A DNA stretch of 64,000 bases from Planctomycetaceae bacterium (GCA_021732785.1 JAKFUG010000003.1:62001-126000), one strand, 5' to 3'; shown: positions 27,878 to 36,223, numbered from the stretch's first letter. Notes: generated by a model from the letters alone, not told the origin. Numbers and translations: made by a program.

Positions 27878-27971
27878 GTGCCACTGCTTCGGAGTCTTCG
27901 CAGAAGCAGTGCCGATGGTGAACCCGGCGCTCGAAGACACTGCTTCTCCGCGGACTCCGAAGCAGTGGCAC
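27878..27971. repeat. Family C-related palindrome (GTGCCACTGCTTC...)
   Basis: Perfect 19-base arms GTGCCACTGCTTCGGAGTC (27878-27896) and its complement (27953-27971). Smaller repeats inside (CAGAAGCAGTG / CACTGCTTCT) can form a cruciform. It begins 17 bases after the oxidoreductase stop. Confidence 0.75.
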
Positions 27972-28111
27972 ATTCAAGTTGCAGGCATCGTTCAAACAGT
28001 GCCCGCCCGGGGAAGTGATTTCGCAGGGTGCGTAGCGACGCACCGATATGTCAATCTCCCTGCAAAACTACGTAAAACTATTTGGCGAGTACACGGTACT
28101 AAGGGACAACA

Positions 28112-28711
28112 ATGCCAAAAATCGCGCTGCCGAGCATTGGTAACATGGACTCACTCGGCGTGCTTTTTGTTCTGCTCCCAGGGCTTTTGACGTGTTTAAT
28201 CGTCAAAGCTCTGACTTCGCGCGAACGCAAACTTGATGCGGTCGAGGTTGTGCTTCATGCGCTCGCATACACGTTGATTGTGCATGCTATCTGGAGCTTT
28301 TTGAATTTATGGTCATGGATTCCTACTCCAGATATCGTGGGATTATCATCAATTTCAGTTTTGCTGGGCTTGACCGTTGCTACGGTCACATCGAAGGGAT
28401 TGCTATTTGACACTTTTCGGAAAATGGGATTAACAACTGAATCATCATGGCAGTCGACTTGGGAATCATCTTTCCGGCACGCCGCGCGGGAAAAAATGGA
28501 TTTTGCGGTTTTCCACCTTAAAGATGGACGGCGAGTAATGGGTGATGTTCGCGGGTACTCGGCCGAGCAATTGAATGGACATATCGTACTGGATCAAGTC
28601 AAATGGCTGTCAGCCGCCGGGGATCCCGTGGAAATGGATGGCATGCTCGTGCTTTGTGCGAGCGATGTCACTTTCGTTCAGTTTCTCTCAAGCAAGAAGG
28701 TATCGAAATGA
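28112..28711 (+). CDS. DUF6338-like membrane protein
   Basis: 199 residues. Three hydrophobic helices (about residues 15-33, 46-66 and 75-93) are followed by a cytosolic domain with AVFHLKDGRRVMGDVRGYSA and a late SDVTFVQF strand, matching the DUF6338 pattern as I recall it. The coding sequence is AT-richer than the surroundings (28261-28320 counts to 42% G+C), pointing to acquisition. Its stop overlaps the start of a polyproline microprotein (ATGA). Function unknown; DUF6338 genes are often seen with short proline-rich partners. Confidence 0.6.
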   Translation: MPKIALPSIGNMDSLGVLFVLLPGLLTCLIVKALTSRERKLDAVEVVLHALAYTLIVHAIWSFLNLWSWIPTPDIVGLSSISVLLGLTVATVTSKGLLFDTFRKMGLTTESSWQSTWESSFRHAAREKMDFAVFHLKDGRRVMGDVRGYSAEQLNGHIVLDQVKWLSAAGDPVEMDGMLVLCASDVTFVQFLSSKKVSK

Positions 28712-28851
28712 CAAACCAGAACATCCCTTCAACTCCGCCTACTGGCCCAGAACATGCACGAGGCGGTTGGAAACCACCATCCAAGAATCCGGCACCACCA
28801 CCGCCTCCACCGCCACCTCCGCCCCCACCTGCACCGACAAAGAAGGAATAG
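28708..28851 (+). CDS. 47-residue polyproline microprotein
   Basis: Starts in the stop codon of the DUF6338 gene. The protein is MTNQNIPSTPPTGPEHARGG, then GWKPPSKNPA, a run of about a dozen prolines, and the tail APTKKE. The translational overlap and the GWKP-type motif before the polyproline run argue that it is a real gene. A polyproline stretch of this length would need EF-P for translation. Likely a flexible partner or tether for the membrane protein; no enzymatic function is suggested. Confidence 0.6.
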   Translation: MTNQNIPSTPPTGPEHARGGWKPPSKNPAPPPPPPPPPPPPAPTKKE

Positions 28852-28897
28852 CTTTGGGGCGGCGTGGTGGCACTGATGGATTGCGATCTTGATTCGG

Positions 28898-28983
28898 TGT
28901 GCCACTGGCTCTGCCAGTGTCTTTCTTGTGGTGTGTCCGCCCGAGCCCCTTCAATGCAAGACACTGGCAGAGCCAGTGGCACA
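28898..28983. repeat. Family C palindrome, copy 1 (TGTGCCACTGGC...)
   Basis: Perfect long arms starting TGTGCCACTGGCTCTGCCAG and their complement at the right end, with about 34 bases between. Each arm is itself a hairpin (CTGGC.CT.GCCAG). A near copy is at 32761-32843. Confidence 0.8.
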
Positions 28984-29159
28984 CAAAGAGATTCACGTAC
29001 CGCGATGGCTTCCAATAGTTCAAGAGCATCGATTGAGACGACGCGGAAAGATTACATTCCCGCAATGAATGCGTGAGCGCGGCGGCGTGCGGTGGGATGC
29101 GGGGGTAGAATCCGCTCAGTTTTCACCCCCCCCCATTTCTGTTTGCAAGGGCTGCAAAG

Positions 29160-29267
29160 ATGCTTCCGGACTGGCTTACGAGTTTGCTGATGTTTCTGGG
29201 TACCATTTTCGCTGCGATTTTCGAGGTGATCACGATCCTCATTGAAATCATCGTCAAGGCTTTGTGA
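29160..29267 (+). CDS. 35-residue single-helix membrane protein
   Basis: A short open frame: MLPDWLTSLLMFLGTIFAAI and then a second hydrophobic stretch to KAL. It is preceded by AAGGG eight bases before the ATG and followed 26 bases after the stop by a strong terminator. The whole length is one long hydrophobic helix with a charged end, typical of small membrane proteins. It is too short for homology by eye, so the call rests on ribosome-binding site, codon make-up and terminator. Confidence 0.45.
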   Translation: MLPDWLTSLLMFLGTIFAAIFEVITILIEIIVKAL

Positions 29268-29292
29268 GCCATCGTTGCGAACGTTCGCTCTA

Positions 29293-29336
29293 TCAAAAAA
29301 CACGGGCGAGCCAAAATGCTCGCCCGTGTTTTTTGA
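29293..29336. terminator. Strong bidirectional terminator
   Basis: TCAAAAAACACGGGCGAGC pairs with GCTCGCCCGTGTTTTTTGA around a six-base loop, a 19-bp stem with A and T runs on either side. It separates the 35-residue gene (+) from the leftward gene ending at 29356. Confidence 0.9.
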
Positions 29337-29355
29337 TCATGAAGTCGGGCGGAAC

Positions 29356-29643
29356 TTAGCGCACGGCTTCCGCCATTTCGGACAGTTTCTCGGCGGCTTG
29401 CTGTTGGAACCGCTGGCGTTCTTCCATGCCTTCCGCGGTCCACATCAGAATCTTTTCCCGTGCTTCGGGGACGCCATTCAGCAGGGCGGCGTGCGCGGCA
29501 AGGCCGAGACTCCACACTTCCGCGACCAATGCTGTGGAGCGATTTCCCGTGAGGGCCAACCCGGCGATACCCAAGGCATACAGCCCCGCATGGTACATGA
29601 GGCATTGATCGGCCTGTTGTTCGGCGGCGTGACGTGAAATCAT
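29356..29643 (-). CDS. Hypothetical small membrane-associated protein, 95 aa
   Basis: Starts MISRHAAEQQADQCLMYHAG and has two moderately hydrophobic stretches (about residues 18-34 and 42-56), then an amphipathic charged C-terminus (MEERQRFQQQAAEKLSEMAE). It may be a peripheral or two-helix membrane protein. Phasin-like helices are a possibility, but I see no diagnostic motif. It lies 36 bases downstream of the DUF3606 gene on the same strand, so a two-gene unit is likely. Confidence 0.55.
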   Translation of the reverse strand: MISRHAAEQQADQCLMYHAGLYALGIAGLALTGNRSTALVAEVWSLGLAAHAALLNGVPEAREKILMWTAEGMEERQRFQQQAAEKLSEMAEAVR

Positions 29644-29678
29644 TTTCTCAATCCTTCTCAGTGGTGGATCTCGTTCCG

Positions 29679-29861
29679 TTATTTGTGCTGCAGCAGGTAT
29701 TCTTCAACCTTGCGTCGACTCTTCCCCACCTGTCTGGCGGCTTCGCGGACTTGTTCGGAGGTGACGCCGAGCTTTTTCACAATGTAGGCCACTTCGTAAG
29801 CCTCATGAACGTTCACCTGCGCCCGGTCTTGCCGCCCTGTTTTCCTGGGATCGTCTGACAT
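29679..29861 (-). CDS. DUF3606 small protein
   Basis: 60 residues matching the DUF3606 pattern: a charged start DDPRKTGRQDRAQVNVHEAY followed by a helix-turn-helix-like VAYIVKKLGVTSEQVREAAR and the closing KVEEYLLQHK. These proteins are short, widespread and often linked to stress conditions; the molecular role is unknown. It is likely co-transcribed with the 95-residue gene. Confidence 0.8.
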   Translation of the reverse strand: MSDDPRKTGRQDRAQVNVHEAYEVAYIVKKLGVTSEQVREAARQVGKSRRKVEEYLLQHK

Positions 29862-30235
29862 TTTTTTCTTCCTTGATGGTGGCTGACCGACCGCTGTGCA
29901 TTCTCTCCGTGCGAATGAATGCCTCGCGGACGGTCTCAGTCCGTCATAGGGGAAAGGTGCAAGCCCTATGACGCGTCCACAAAAACGCCTTTTCTTTCCG
30001 AGAGGGATCCAAAGGCGTCGGGGCCATCGGCGCGGACCCAGTGGTCATTGGTCTGGTTTGGCATTCCCTCGTCCGGTTCGGGATGAATCGCCAAAAATCG
30101 CTCGTTTTCGTGATGATCAGAACTCTTTGGCGGATGGCAAATGCGGTTTACGAGTGAAGTCTGTTCGCGGCGGGTTGTTCGCCACTGCGACAAACTCGGA
30201 ACTTCAAAACTGCCAATTGCTTGAGGAAAACCATC
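29862..30235. other. Divergent intergenic region with small hairpins
   Basis: About 370 bases between the DUF3606 start and the secreted 94-residue gene. Two hairpins are visible: CGTCATAGG (29942-29950)/CCTATGACG (29965-29973) and ACGCCTTT (29985-29992)/AAAGGCGT (30011-30018). No convincing coding frame. The hairpins could be regulatory or a terminator remnant. Confidence 0.4.
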
Positions 30236-30520
30236 ATGGCTCGTTTCGCTTCGTCCGCCGTTGCAGCTCTCGTTCTGATCGCCTCGCTGGCCGGTTCCGC
30301 TGAGGCCGGTGTTCGCCTGGCCAATGTCATCCCCAATGGTGTGAAGCAGCGGTCGGTTTCGACGACTGCGGCCGGCAACCAGAAGGTGACCAAAACGATC
30401 GTCGCCCCCAACGGAGCGACGGTCTCCAAATCGGTGGTCCACGGCCCGCAGCACGATCACGTCAAAACAACCTTCACCCGCCCCAATGGGGTCTCGACAA
30501 CGACTCGCACACGGAACTGA
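30236..30520 (+). CDS. Small secreted protein, 94 aa
   Basis: Starts at ATG 30236 (MARFASSAVAALVLIASLAG), a signal peptide with cleavage near AEAG. The mature 70 residues are Thr/Asn/Val-rich with an imperfect repeat (VANGxT...: 'APNGATVSKSVVHGP' and 'RPNGVSTTTRTRN'), suggesting a small beta structure on the cell surface. An in-frame TTG at 30221 is less likely. No family recognised. It lies 161 bases upstream of the VWA gene. Confidence 0.55.
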   Translation: MARFASSAVAALVLIASLAGSAEAGVRLANVIPNGVKQRSVSTTAAGNQKVTKTIVAPNGATVSKSVVHGPQHDHVKTTFTRPNGVSTTTRTRN

Positions 30521-30681
30521 GCAGAGATCGTGCAGAACGCAGTTCCGGGTGTTCGGGCCAACCGGGTGAATTTCCCGCAAGAATCTGTTTCACGGACTCG
30601 CCGGGGACGATACTCTATGGAGGAGAGGGGGCGGTGTTCACTGCCCGAGGCGAAACGGTTCCGCTCGAACCGGAGGGCCGC

Positions 30682-32727
30682 ATGCCGACATCGACCGAAC
30701 TCGCCGATGACGATCTCGTCTTCCTGCCGGACGAAGCGGAAGACGTCGTTTTTGAAGCCGCGGAGGAATCCCGCAAAGAAGTCGCCGTTCCGTCACGGTC
30801 GGCGAATACGCGCTGGGTCGGCACCGTGCTCAGTGTGCTGCTGCATGCCTGGCTGCTCGGCACCCTCGGCAGCATGCTCTTCGAAAACCGCCGCGTGATG
30901 TATCCGGTCGCGATTGATACTGTCTTTGATAACGTCGTCGCGCCGATCAAAGAAACCGAACCGATCAAGTACGAGCTCGCCAATCCCGGTGACGAGGAAA
31001 AGCCGCAAGCCACCTCGATCAATGCGGCGAGCATCGGCCGCGTCTTCTCGGATGTCCCCAAGCAGGAAGCGGCACCGATCACGTTGCCCGATTATGTCGG
31101 CAACTTGCCGTCGCGGCCGATGTACGACATCCCCGAAGGGACGCGTGTCAGCGACAAGGTGGTGGTGCAGGGAACGACCGGCGAAGGGATGATCCAACTG
31201 GAAGGAGCCCTCGACCGCATCACGTGGGAAGTCAGCAAGCATTTGCAGGAAAAGCGCGTGCTGCTGGTCTGGCTCATTGATGCCTCGGGAAGTCTCAACA
31301 AGCAACGTGAGGCCGTCGCCAAACGGTTGAAGCGGATCTACGGCGAATTGAACGCCCTCGAACAGCAGGAACAATTCGCGCGGCAAGACCGGCCGATTCT
31401 CACCGGCGTGGTTTCGTTCGGTCAACAAGCGAATTTCCTGACCAAAGAACCAACGGATAACTTTGCCGAGATTGTGGACGCCGTCACGCGGGCTCCGAAT
31501 GATCCGTCGGGGGTGGAAAACGTCTTCGGTGCGGTGACGCAGGTGATCGACCGCTGGCACAAGTACCGCATCGATCACGGCCGGCGGATTCTCATCGTCA
31601 CGGTGACCGACGAAGCGGGCGATGACCATGGTGCGCCGCTCGATCTCGCCATTGCCAAGTGCCGCCGATACGGAGCCGTGGCGTATGTCCTCGGCCCGGC
31701 GTCGCCGTTCGGCAAGCGTCGCGGTTATGTGCCGTACGTCGCCCCGGAAGATGGCAAGACGTATCAGATCCCCGTGGATCTCGGCCCGGAAAGCGTCGTG
31801 GTGGAGAACGTCGACATTCCGTTCTGGTATGACGGCCCGCAGTACGAAAACCTGTCGTCGGGGTTCGGGCCCTATGCGATGTCGCGACTGGTGAAGGAAA
31901 CCGGCGGCGTTTACTTCACCACGCAGATGACGACGATGGCGGGGCTCGCGACGGTGGGAACGTATGACCCGCACGTGATGAAAGCGTTTGAACCCGATTA
32001 TCGGTATGGCTCGCCGCAGGATTTTCTGATCGACATGTCGCAGCACCCGGTGCGGGCCGCGGTCTTTGCGATGGCACAATACAGCCAGACGACGTCGCTG
32101 AAAGCCAACGGCACGCCGCAGATGTCGTTCCGTCTCCAACCGAACAATTTCCGGCAGGTCTTTTCCGAAGCCCAGAAGTCGGCGGCGGTCAGCGGACTCG
32201 CCATCGACAGCATTCTCGCCCAGATGCCGCCGAATGCCGAGAAAGCGTACGACTCCGAACCGTCCCTCCGCTGGCGACTCACGTTCAGTCTCAATTACGG
32301 TCGGTTGCTGGCGCAAAAGATTCGTTCGATGGAATACAACATGGCCCTCGCCACGTTGAAGACGAGTTTCAGCGAAGCGGACATCAACAGTTCGGTGAAC
32401 CAGTTGATCTTCCGCCCGGACCGCGACGTGAACTATGCGGTCAATCTGAAGAAGCCGGCGAAGATCGCGCAGGAGCATCTGGAACGTGTGATCGCGGAAG
32501 CCCCGGGAACACCGTGGGCGGTTCTCGCCAGTCGTGAACTCCGCGACGGCTTCGGCATTCAGGTGGTGAAACGCTACATCCCGCCGCCGCCGCCACCCAA
32601 ACCGGGTCCGAAAGCCGCCGACCCCAAACCGAAGTTGCGACCGAAGTTCGCCCCCGAACCGAAAGCCGCCACGCCGCCACCGAAGCCCGCCGCCCCGAAA
32701 CCGCCACCGGTGTTGCCGAAGTTGTGA
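30682..32727 (+). CDS. Membrane-anchored VWA-domain protein
   Basis: 681 residues from ATG 30682, with GGAGG six bases upstream; an in-frame GTG at 30634 is also possible. One N-terminal membrane helix (WVGTVLSVLLHAWLLGTLGS) follows an acidic cytosolic stretch. The von Willebrand A domain begins about residue 190 with VWLIDASGSLNKQ; D200, S202 and S204 form the DxSxS metal-binding (MIDAS) motif, and TVTDEAGDDHG supplies a further Asp. The C-terminus is a Pro/Lys-rich tail. The role may be adhesion or scaffolding in the envelope. The 'short acidic N-terminus, single helix, large exterior' plan is similar to the toroid protein at 400. Confidence 0.8.
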   Translation: MPTSTELADDDLVFLPDEAEDVVFEAAEESRKEVAVPSRSANTRWVGTVLSVLLHAWLLGTLGSMLFENRRVMYPVAIDTVFDNVVAPIKETEPIKYELANPGDEEKPQATSINAASIGRVFSDVPKQEAAPITLPDYVGNLPSRPMYDIPEGTRVSDKVVVQGTTGEGMIQLEGALDRITWEVSKHLQEKRVLLVWLIDASGSLNKQREAVAKRLKRIYGELNALEQQEQFARQDRPILTGVVSFGQQANFLTKEPTDNFAEIVDAVTRAPNDPSGVENVFGAVTQVIDRWHKYRIDHGRRILIVTVTDEAGDDHGAPLDLAIAKCRRYGAVAYVLGPASPFGKRRGYVPYVAPEDGKTYQIPVDLGPESVVVENVDIPFWYDGPQYENLSSGFGPYAMSRLVKETGGVYFTTQMTTMAGLATVGTYDPHVMKAFEPDYRYGSPQDFLIDMSQHPVRAAVFAMAQYSQTTSLKANGTPQMSFRLQPNNFRQVFSEAQKSAAVSGLAIDSILAQMPPNAEKAYDSEPSLRWRLTFSLNYGRLLAQKIRSMEYNMALATLKTSFSEADINSSVNQLIFRPDRDVNYAVNLKKPAKIAQEHLERVIAEAPGTPWAVLASRELRDGFGIQVVKRYIPPPPPPKPGPKAADPKPKLRPKFAPEPKAATPPPKPAAPKPPPVLPKL

Positions 32728-32760
32728 TGACATCCGTCGGCAAACCCGACGAGCGGGATG

Positions 32761-32843
32761 TGTGCCACTGGCTCTGCCAGTGTCTTATCAATCAAGACCT
32801 GGTGTGAATCGAAAGAGAAGACACTGGCGGAGCCAGTGGCACA
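32761..32843. repeat. Family C palindrome, copy 2
   Basis: Starts TGTGCCACTGGCTCTGCCAG and ends with the complement (one mismatch, GGCGGAGCC). It fills the gap between the VWA gene and the SGNH-like gene. The spacer differs completely from copy 1, so only the arms are conserved. Confidence 0.8.
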
Positions 32844-32883
32844 CAAGAAACACCGCACCACCTCCTCAACAATTCCAGTCGCG

Positions 32884-33897
32884 ATGTTGAAAATCGCCGC
32901 CAAAATGTTGGCCCTTGCCCCGGCGTGGCTCGCCGTGCCGCTGGTGATCTGGTGCGTCGATCCGCACGGATTATTGCGACGACACCCCGCGGATCGGGAA
33001 CGTGCCGAACGGGTTGCCCAAGGGCACGACATCGTCTGGCCGGATGCCGCGAATTACCGTGGGTTTGTTGCCGAACTGATTCCCCGGATGCCGCGTTGCG
33101 ACGTTGTGGTGCTGGGATCGAGCCGCGTTTTTCGGCTGCATGCCGAGCCGTTTCGGCCGCGGTCGCTGATGAACCTGGGCATCACCTGTGCGACGTTTGA
33201 AGAACTGCGCGGCATCGTTGCGCTACTTCGCCGCGAAGGAAAACTACCCGAGCATCTGATCGTCGGGGTCGATCCGTGGACGTTGAATCCGAACCATTTA
33301 CGACGCAGCCCGGATCGTGCCCTGCGCGCCGCGGGGGCCATTGCACCAATCCCGTTGCGACAGGAAGCGATGCGAACGACATTCATCGTGATTTCCCCGG
33401 CGTACTTTCAACTCTCGTTGCGCTCGGCGGCGGGAATCGGTGAGACGGCGAGCGACAGTGGTTATCGCCGTCTGGCGGATGGTTCGTTCGTCGTTCCCGA
33501 ACTGCGGGGAACGCCCGGCGCGACTCCCGAAGAACGTGGCGATGTCCGCGTGCAGGAAGCAATCCGCGACCGCATCTGGACTGAGTATTCGTTCCTGTCC
33601 GGCGAGGAACCGTTGCAGGAAGCGTTTGCCGAGATGCTGTCCGGCGTGCCGCGAGTTTCGATTCTGCTGGTCCCGCTGCATCCCGATTTTTATCGGCACG
33701 TTCAACGCGATGCGGGCTGCCGTCATGCTTTAGAAATGGAAGCGTGGTATCGCTCGTTCGCGGCCGAACATCACATCGCGGTGGTGGGTTCGTTCGATCC
33801 CGACCGTTGCGGGATGGACCGTCGCGATTTTGTCGACGCCCACCATTGCCATGAAGCCGCGATGGCCCGCCTCGCTGAGATGTTGGCCGCGCCATGA
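32884..33897 (+). CDS. SGNH-hydrolase-like protein
   Basis: 337 residues from ATG 32884 (MLKIAAKMLALAPAWLAVPL), whose first 25 residues are a membrane anchor or signal. DVVVLGSSRVFR gives a Gly-Ser-Ser-Arg block like the nucleophile loop of SGNH/GDSL esterases, and the C-terminal DAHHCHEAAMARLAEML has the Asp-x-x-His spacing of that family. VGVDPWTLNPNHL fits the Asn-containing block. O-acyl ester hydrolysis or transfer on an extracytoplasmic glycan is plausible but not shown. The open frame extends upstream into the palindrome, which I exclude. Confidence 0.6.
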   Translation: MLKIAAKMLALAPAWLAVPLVIWCVDPHGLLRRHPADRERAERVAQGHDIVWPDAANYRGFVAELIPRMPRCDVVVLGSSRVFRLHAEPFRPRSLMNLGITCATFEELRGIVALLRREGKLPEHLIVGVDPWTLNPNHLRRSPDRALRAAGAIAPIPLRQEAMRTTFIVISPAYFQLSLRSAAGIGETASDSGYRRLADGSFVVPELRGTPGATPEERGDVRVQEAIRDRIWTEYSFLSGEEPLQEAFAEMLSGVPRVSILLVPLHPDFYRHVQRDAGCRHALEMEAWYRSFAAEHHIAVVGSFDPDRCGMDRRDFVDAHHCHEAAMARLAEMLAAP

Positions 33898-33918
33898 CCG
33901 GGGTTAAAATTCCAAGGC

Positions 33919-33990
33919 GTCGGGGCAGGGGCCCCGACCTATGATTTTAGATGGATTTTCACATCCATAGGTCGGGGCCCCTGCCCCGAC
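33919..33990. repeat. Family B palindrome, copy 1 (GTCGGGGCAGGGGCCCCGAC)
   Basis: Arms of 25 bases are exact inverted repeats (GTCGGGGCAGGGGCCCCGAC plus CTATG), separated by about 22 AT-rich bases. Each arm is itself a palindrome. It starts 22 bases after the SGNH-like stop. The flanks read TTCCAAGGC and TCTTCGAA, recurring with changes in the other copies. Confidence 0.85.
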
Positions 33991-34146
33991 TCTTCGAACT
34001 GCCCTGCACTCTGTCAATCCCGATCTGGCGTCGCTGTCGAGCAGTTCAGACGGAATGCCTTGACTCGCGGCGATCATGTGCGACAATCAGCGTTCGGGCA
34101 CCATCCGGGTGAAGGATCACGCAACACCATTGCAGGGAGGCACGTC

Positions 34147-36177
34147 ATGGGGGGACGGATTTCGTGGATCATGGTCGCGGTCGCATTGGTCGCCGCAGGC
34201 CGTGCGGTGGGTGAAGAACCGGAAATTCTTCCAGTCTGGTCTGAAGACGAATTGAGCACGATCGCTCCCGGAAATGAGCAGCGACCGCTCTTTCAAGGTC
34301 CGAAAGAACAACTCGAACTACCGTCCCGCGTTGCCGATCAAGCCCTGACGGAGACCGACGCTCCAGCACCGGTGAAGCTGTGGGAGAACGGATATCAAGG
34401 ATGGCGTTATCGACCTGCGCCGCTTGCCTTGTCGCGCGATTACCAGAAGTACTATCCGAATCTGGTTCCGGCGGCCGTCACACAGGCACTCGATGCGGGG
34501 AAATCGACAACGGTCAATCCGGCACCCGCCGGCTTGAACTTCGCGGCGGATGTGCAGTATTTCCCCGCAGCTCCCGAAAGCAAGGTTGTGCTCGTCGCAC
34601 AAAATACACCTTCCAAGCTTTCGAAGAAATCCGCGTTCGTGGCTCCGCCCGTGGCCCCCTTGGTTCTTCCCGCTGTGGCCGCACCCGCTGCCGCCGCCCC
34701 TGCGGCTGTCTGCACGCCACCCGCTGTGGCGGTGTCGTCACCGTTGTCGAAGAAGCGGCGGCAACGCCGGGCGGAATGGAGCGAAGCCTTGCAGTCCCCG
34801 GCAGAGATTGCACCCGGCGACAATGCCGAGACGATCACATTGGGGCAATTGCTGGAGCGCATCCACGCGCAGCATGGTCTGCCCGTGCGGATCGATCTGG
34901 CCCACGTTCTGCCGATGACGTCGATGGCCGAAATGACCACCGCGCGGTTGACGCCGAAACGCTCGGGGAATCAGACCGCCCGGATTCCGTCACCGCTGGG
35001 GCTCATGCCATATGGTGTGACCAACGCGTACTCAGCGGAACCCGCGCCCCCTGTTTACTCGAATCCGGGCCCGTTGTCTCCATCCAATGGCGGACCGTAT
35101 TACGCTCCGGAACCGCTGCCCGCACCGGCGACCTATGCTCCCGGCGCGATTGCCCCCCCGGTCAGTCCCGCCGCACCAGCAGCACTGAAAGCGTACAAAC
35201 CCGTCGCAGAATCGGATTATGCCTACGAGGACGAACCCACACCGCCAGTCTCGGCTGTGAAAGCGCAGGTCGTGGGCGAGAGCGTGGACGACAAGCCCGC
35301 ACCGAAGGCGGCTCCCGCCACGGACGAAAAAGAAAACGCCAACGACGAAGAGAAGTCCCAACCGCATGAAGCCGCACAAGCCATCCAGCAGATGCTCGCG
35401 GAAATGCTCAGCACGCCGGTGGACGCGAACGTCATCCATCAGCCGGGAGCCACCGTCGAGGATGTCCTGCGGCAGGCGTTTGACCGCTCGTTCCCGTTAC
35501 AGGCCCTGATCAACGCCAGCTTGTCGGAAGAGATTCCGGTGCTGGCACTGACATCGCTCTCCAAAGCGACCGAATGGGACCTCCTCGTTCTGGACGACGG
35601 CGTGCTGCTGACGACCAAATTGAACGCGAATCTCCACAAGGAAACCCGGGTCTATTCCACGCGCGAACTGGAAAAAACAGCGGGTCTCAAGGCAGAAGAT
35701 GTCGCGCGAGTGCTGACCCGCACGGTCCGTCCGTGGAGCTGGAAGAAGAACTTCCCGGAGGCCGCCACGGCGGCTGTTGCCAAGCCCGCAACCGAAGCCA
35801 AACGCTCCGCGAAGACCGGCAAAGCGCTGTCCATTCCGAAGATCGATCTCAGCCTGTTGAGCCTGTTGTTCTCTTCCCGCTCACCGCTGCCGAAGCACAT
35901 CCGGCTCGCCAGCGATGATGACAGTTCGTCGCCGATCACCATCAACGGCACCGATTCGGAGAACGTCGAGCTGACGGAAGAGCAACTCGAACTGCTCGGC
36001 CGCGCGTGGGACGGCCTGTTCCAGGTCGCGGTCTCCTCGATTCAGGTCATCTATCACGCCGATCCGCCGACGGGGGTGATTGAAGTCCTGCCGGGGATGC
36101 TGGTGATCTCGCAATCGCAGGGGGCCCACCGCGAAATCGCCGATTTGCTGGAGCAGCTTTCGCAGCCCGAGAATTGA
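34147..36177 (+). CDS. Secreted secretin-like/STN-type protein, planctomycete-specific
   Basis: 676 residues from ATG 34147 (MGGRISWIMVAVALVAAGRA, a signal peptide); an upstream TTG frame is rejected. A Pro/Ala/Tyr-rich linker spans about residues 170-420. ITLGQLLERIHAQHGLPVRI (about residues 230-250) and PGATVEDVLRQAFDRSF (about 435) resemble the beta-alpha-beta N0/STN modules of secretins and TonB receptors, and the C-terminal VLPGMLVISQSQGAHREIAD resembles the last such module in planctomycete secretin-like proteins. No membrane beta-barrel follows, so it is not a full secretin. Function unknown. A strong terminator follows. Confidence 0.6.
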   Translation: MGGRISWIMVAVALVAAGRAVGEEPEILPVWSEDELSTIAPGNEQRPLFQGPKEQLELPSRVADQALTETDAPAPVKLWENGYQGWRYRPAPLALSRDYQKYYPNLVPAAVTQALDAGKSTTVNPAPAGLNFAADVQYFPAAPESKVVLVAQNTPSKLSKKSAFVAPPVAPLVLPAVAAPAAAAPAAVCTPPAVAVSSPLSKKRRQRRAEWSEALQSPAEIAPGDNAETITLGQLLERIHAQHGLPVRIDLAHVLPMTSMAEMTTARLTPKRSGNQTARIPSPLGLMPYGVTNAYSAEPAPPVYSNPGPLSPSNGGPYYAPEPLPAPATYAPGAIAPPVSPAAPAALKAYKPVAESDYAYEDEPTPPVSAVKAQVVGESVDDKPAPKAAPATDEKENANDEEKSQPHEAAQAIQQMLAEMLSTPVDANVIHQPGATVEDVLRQAFDRSFPLQALINASLSEEIPVLALTSLSKATEWDLLVLDDGVLLTTKLNANLHKETRVYSTRELEKTAGLKAEDVARVLTRTVRPWSWKKNFPEAATAAVAKPATEAKRSAKTGKALSIPKIDLSLLSLLFSSRSPLPKHIRLASDDDSSSPITINGTDSENVELTEEQLELLGRAWDGLFQVAVSSIQVIYHADPPTGVIEVLPGMLVISQSQGAHREIADLLEQLSQPEN

Positions 36178-36190
36178 TTCGGAACCCGAA

Positions 36191-36223
36191 GCCCGGCATG
36201 ATTCTGTCTTGCCGGGCTTTTTT
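36191..36223 (+). terminator. Intrinsic terminator
   Basis: GCCCGGCA (36191-36198) and TGCCGGGC (36210-36217) form an 8-bp perfect stem followed by six T, 14 bases after the stop at 36177. Confidence 0.9.

Noticed and set aside
30793-32733. 646-codon minus-strand open frame
   Set aside because: Antisense to the VWA gene; composition is Arg/His-rich with no domain, a common shadow in GC-rich DNA.
33904-34086. Short minus-strand frame with a GAGAPTY-type peptide, also seen at the other family B repeats
   Set aside because: It is translated from the palindrome arms; the same peptide recurs at each copy because the DNA repeats, not because of a protein family.
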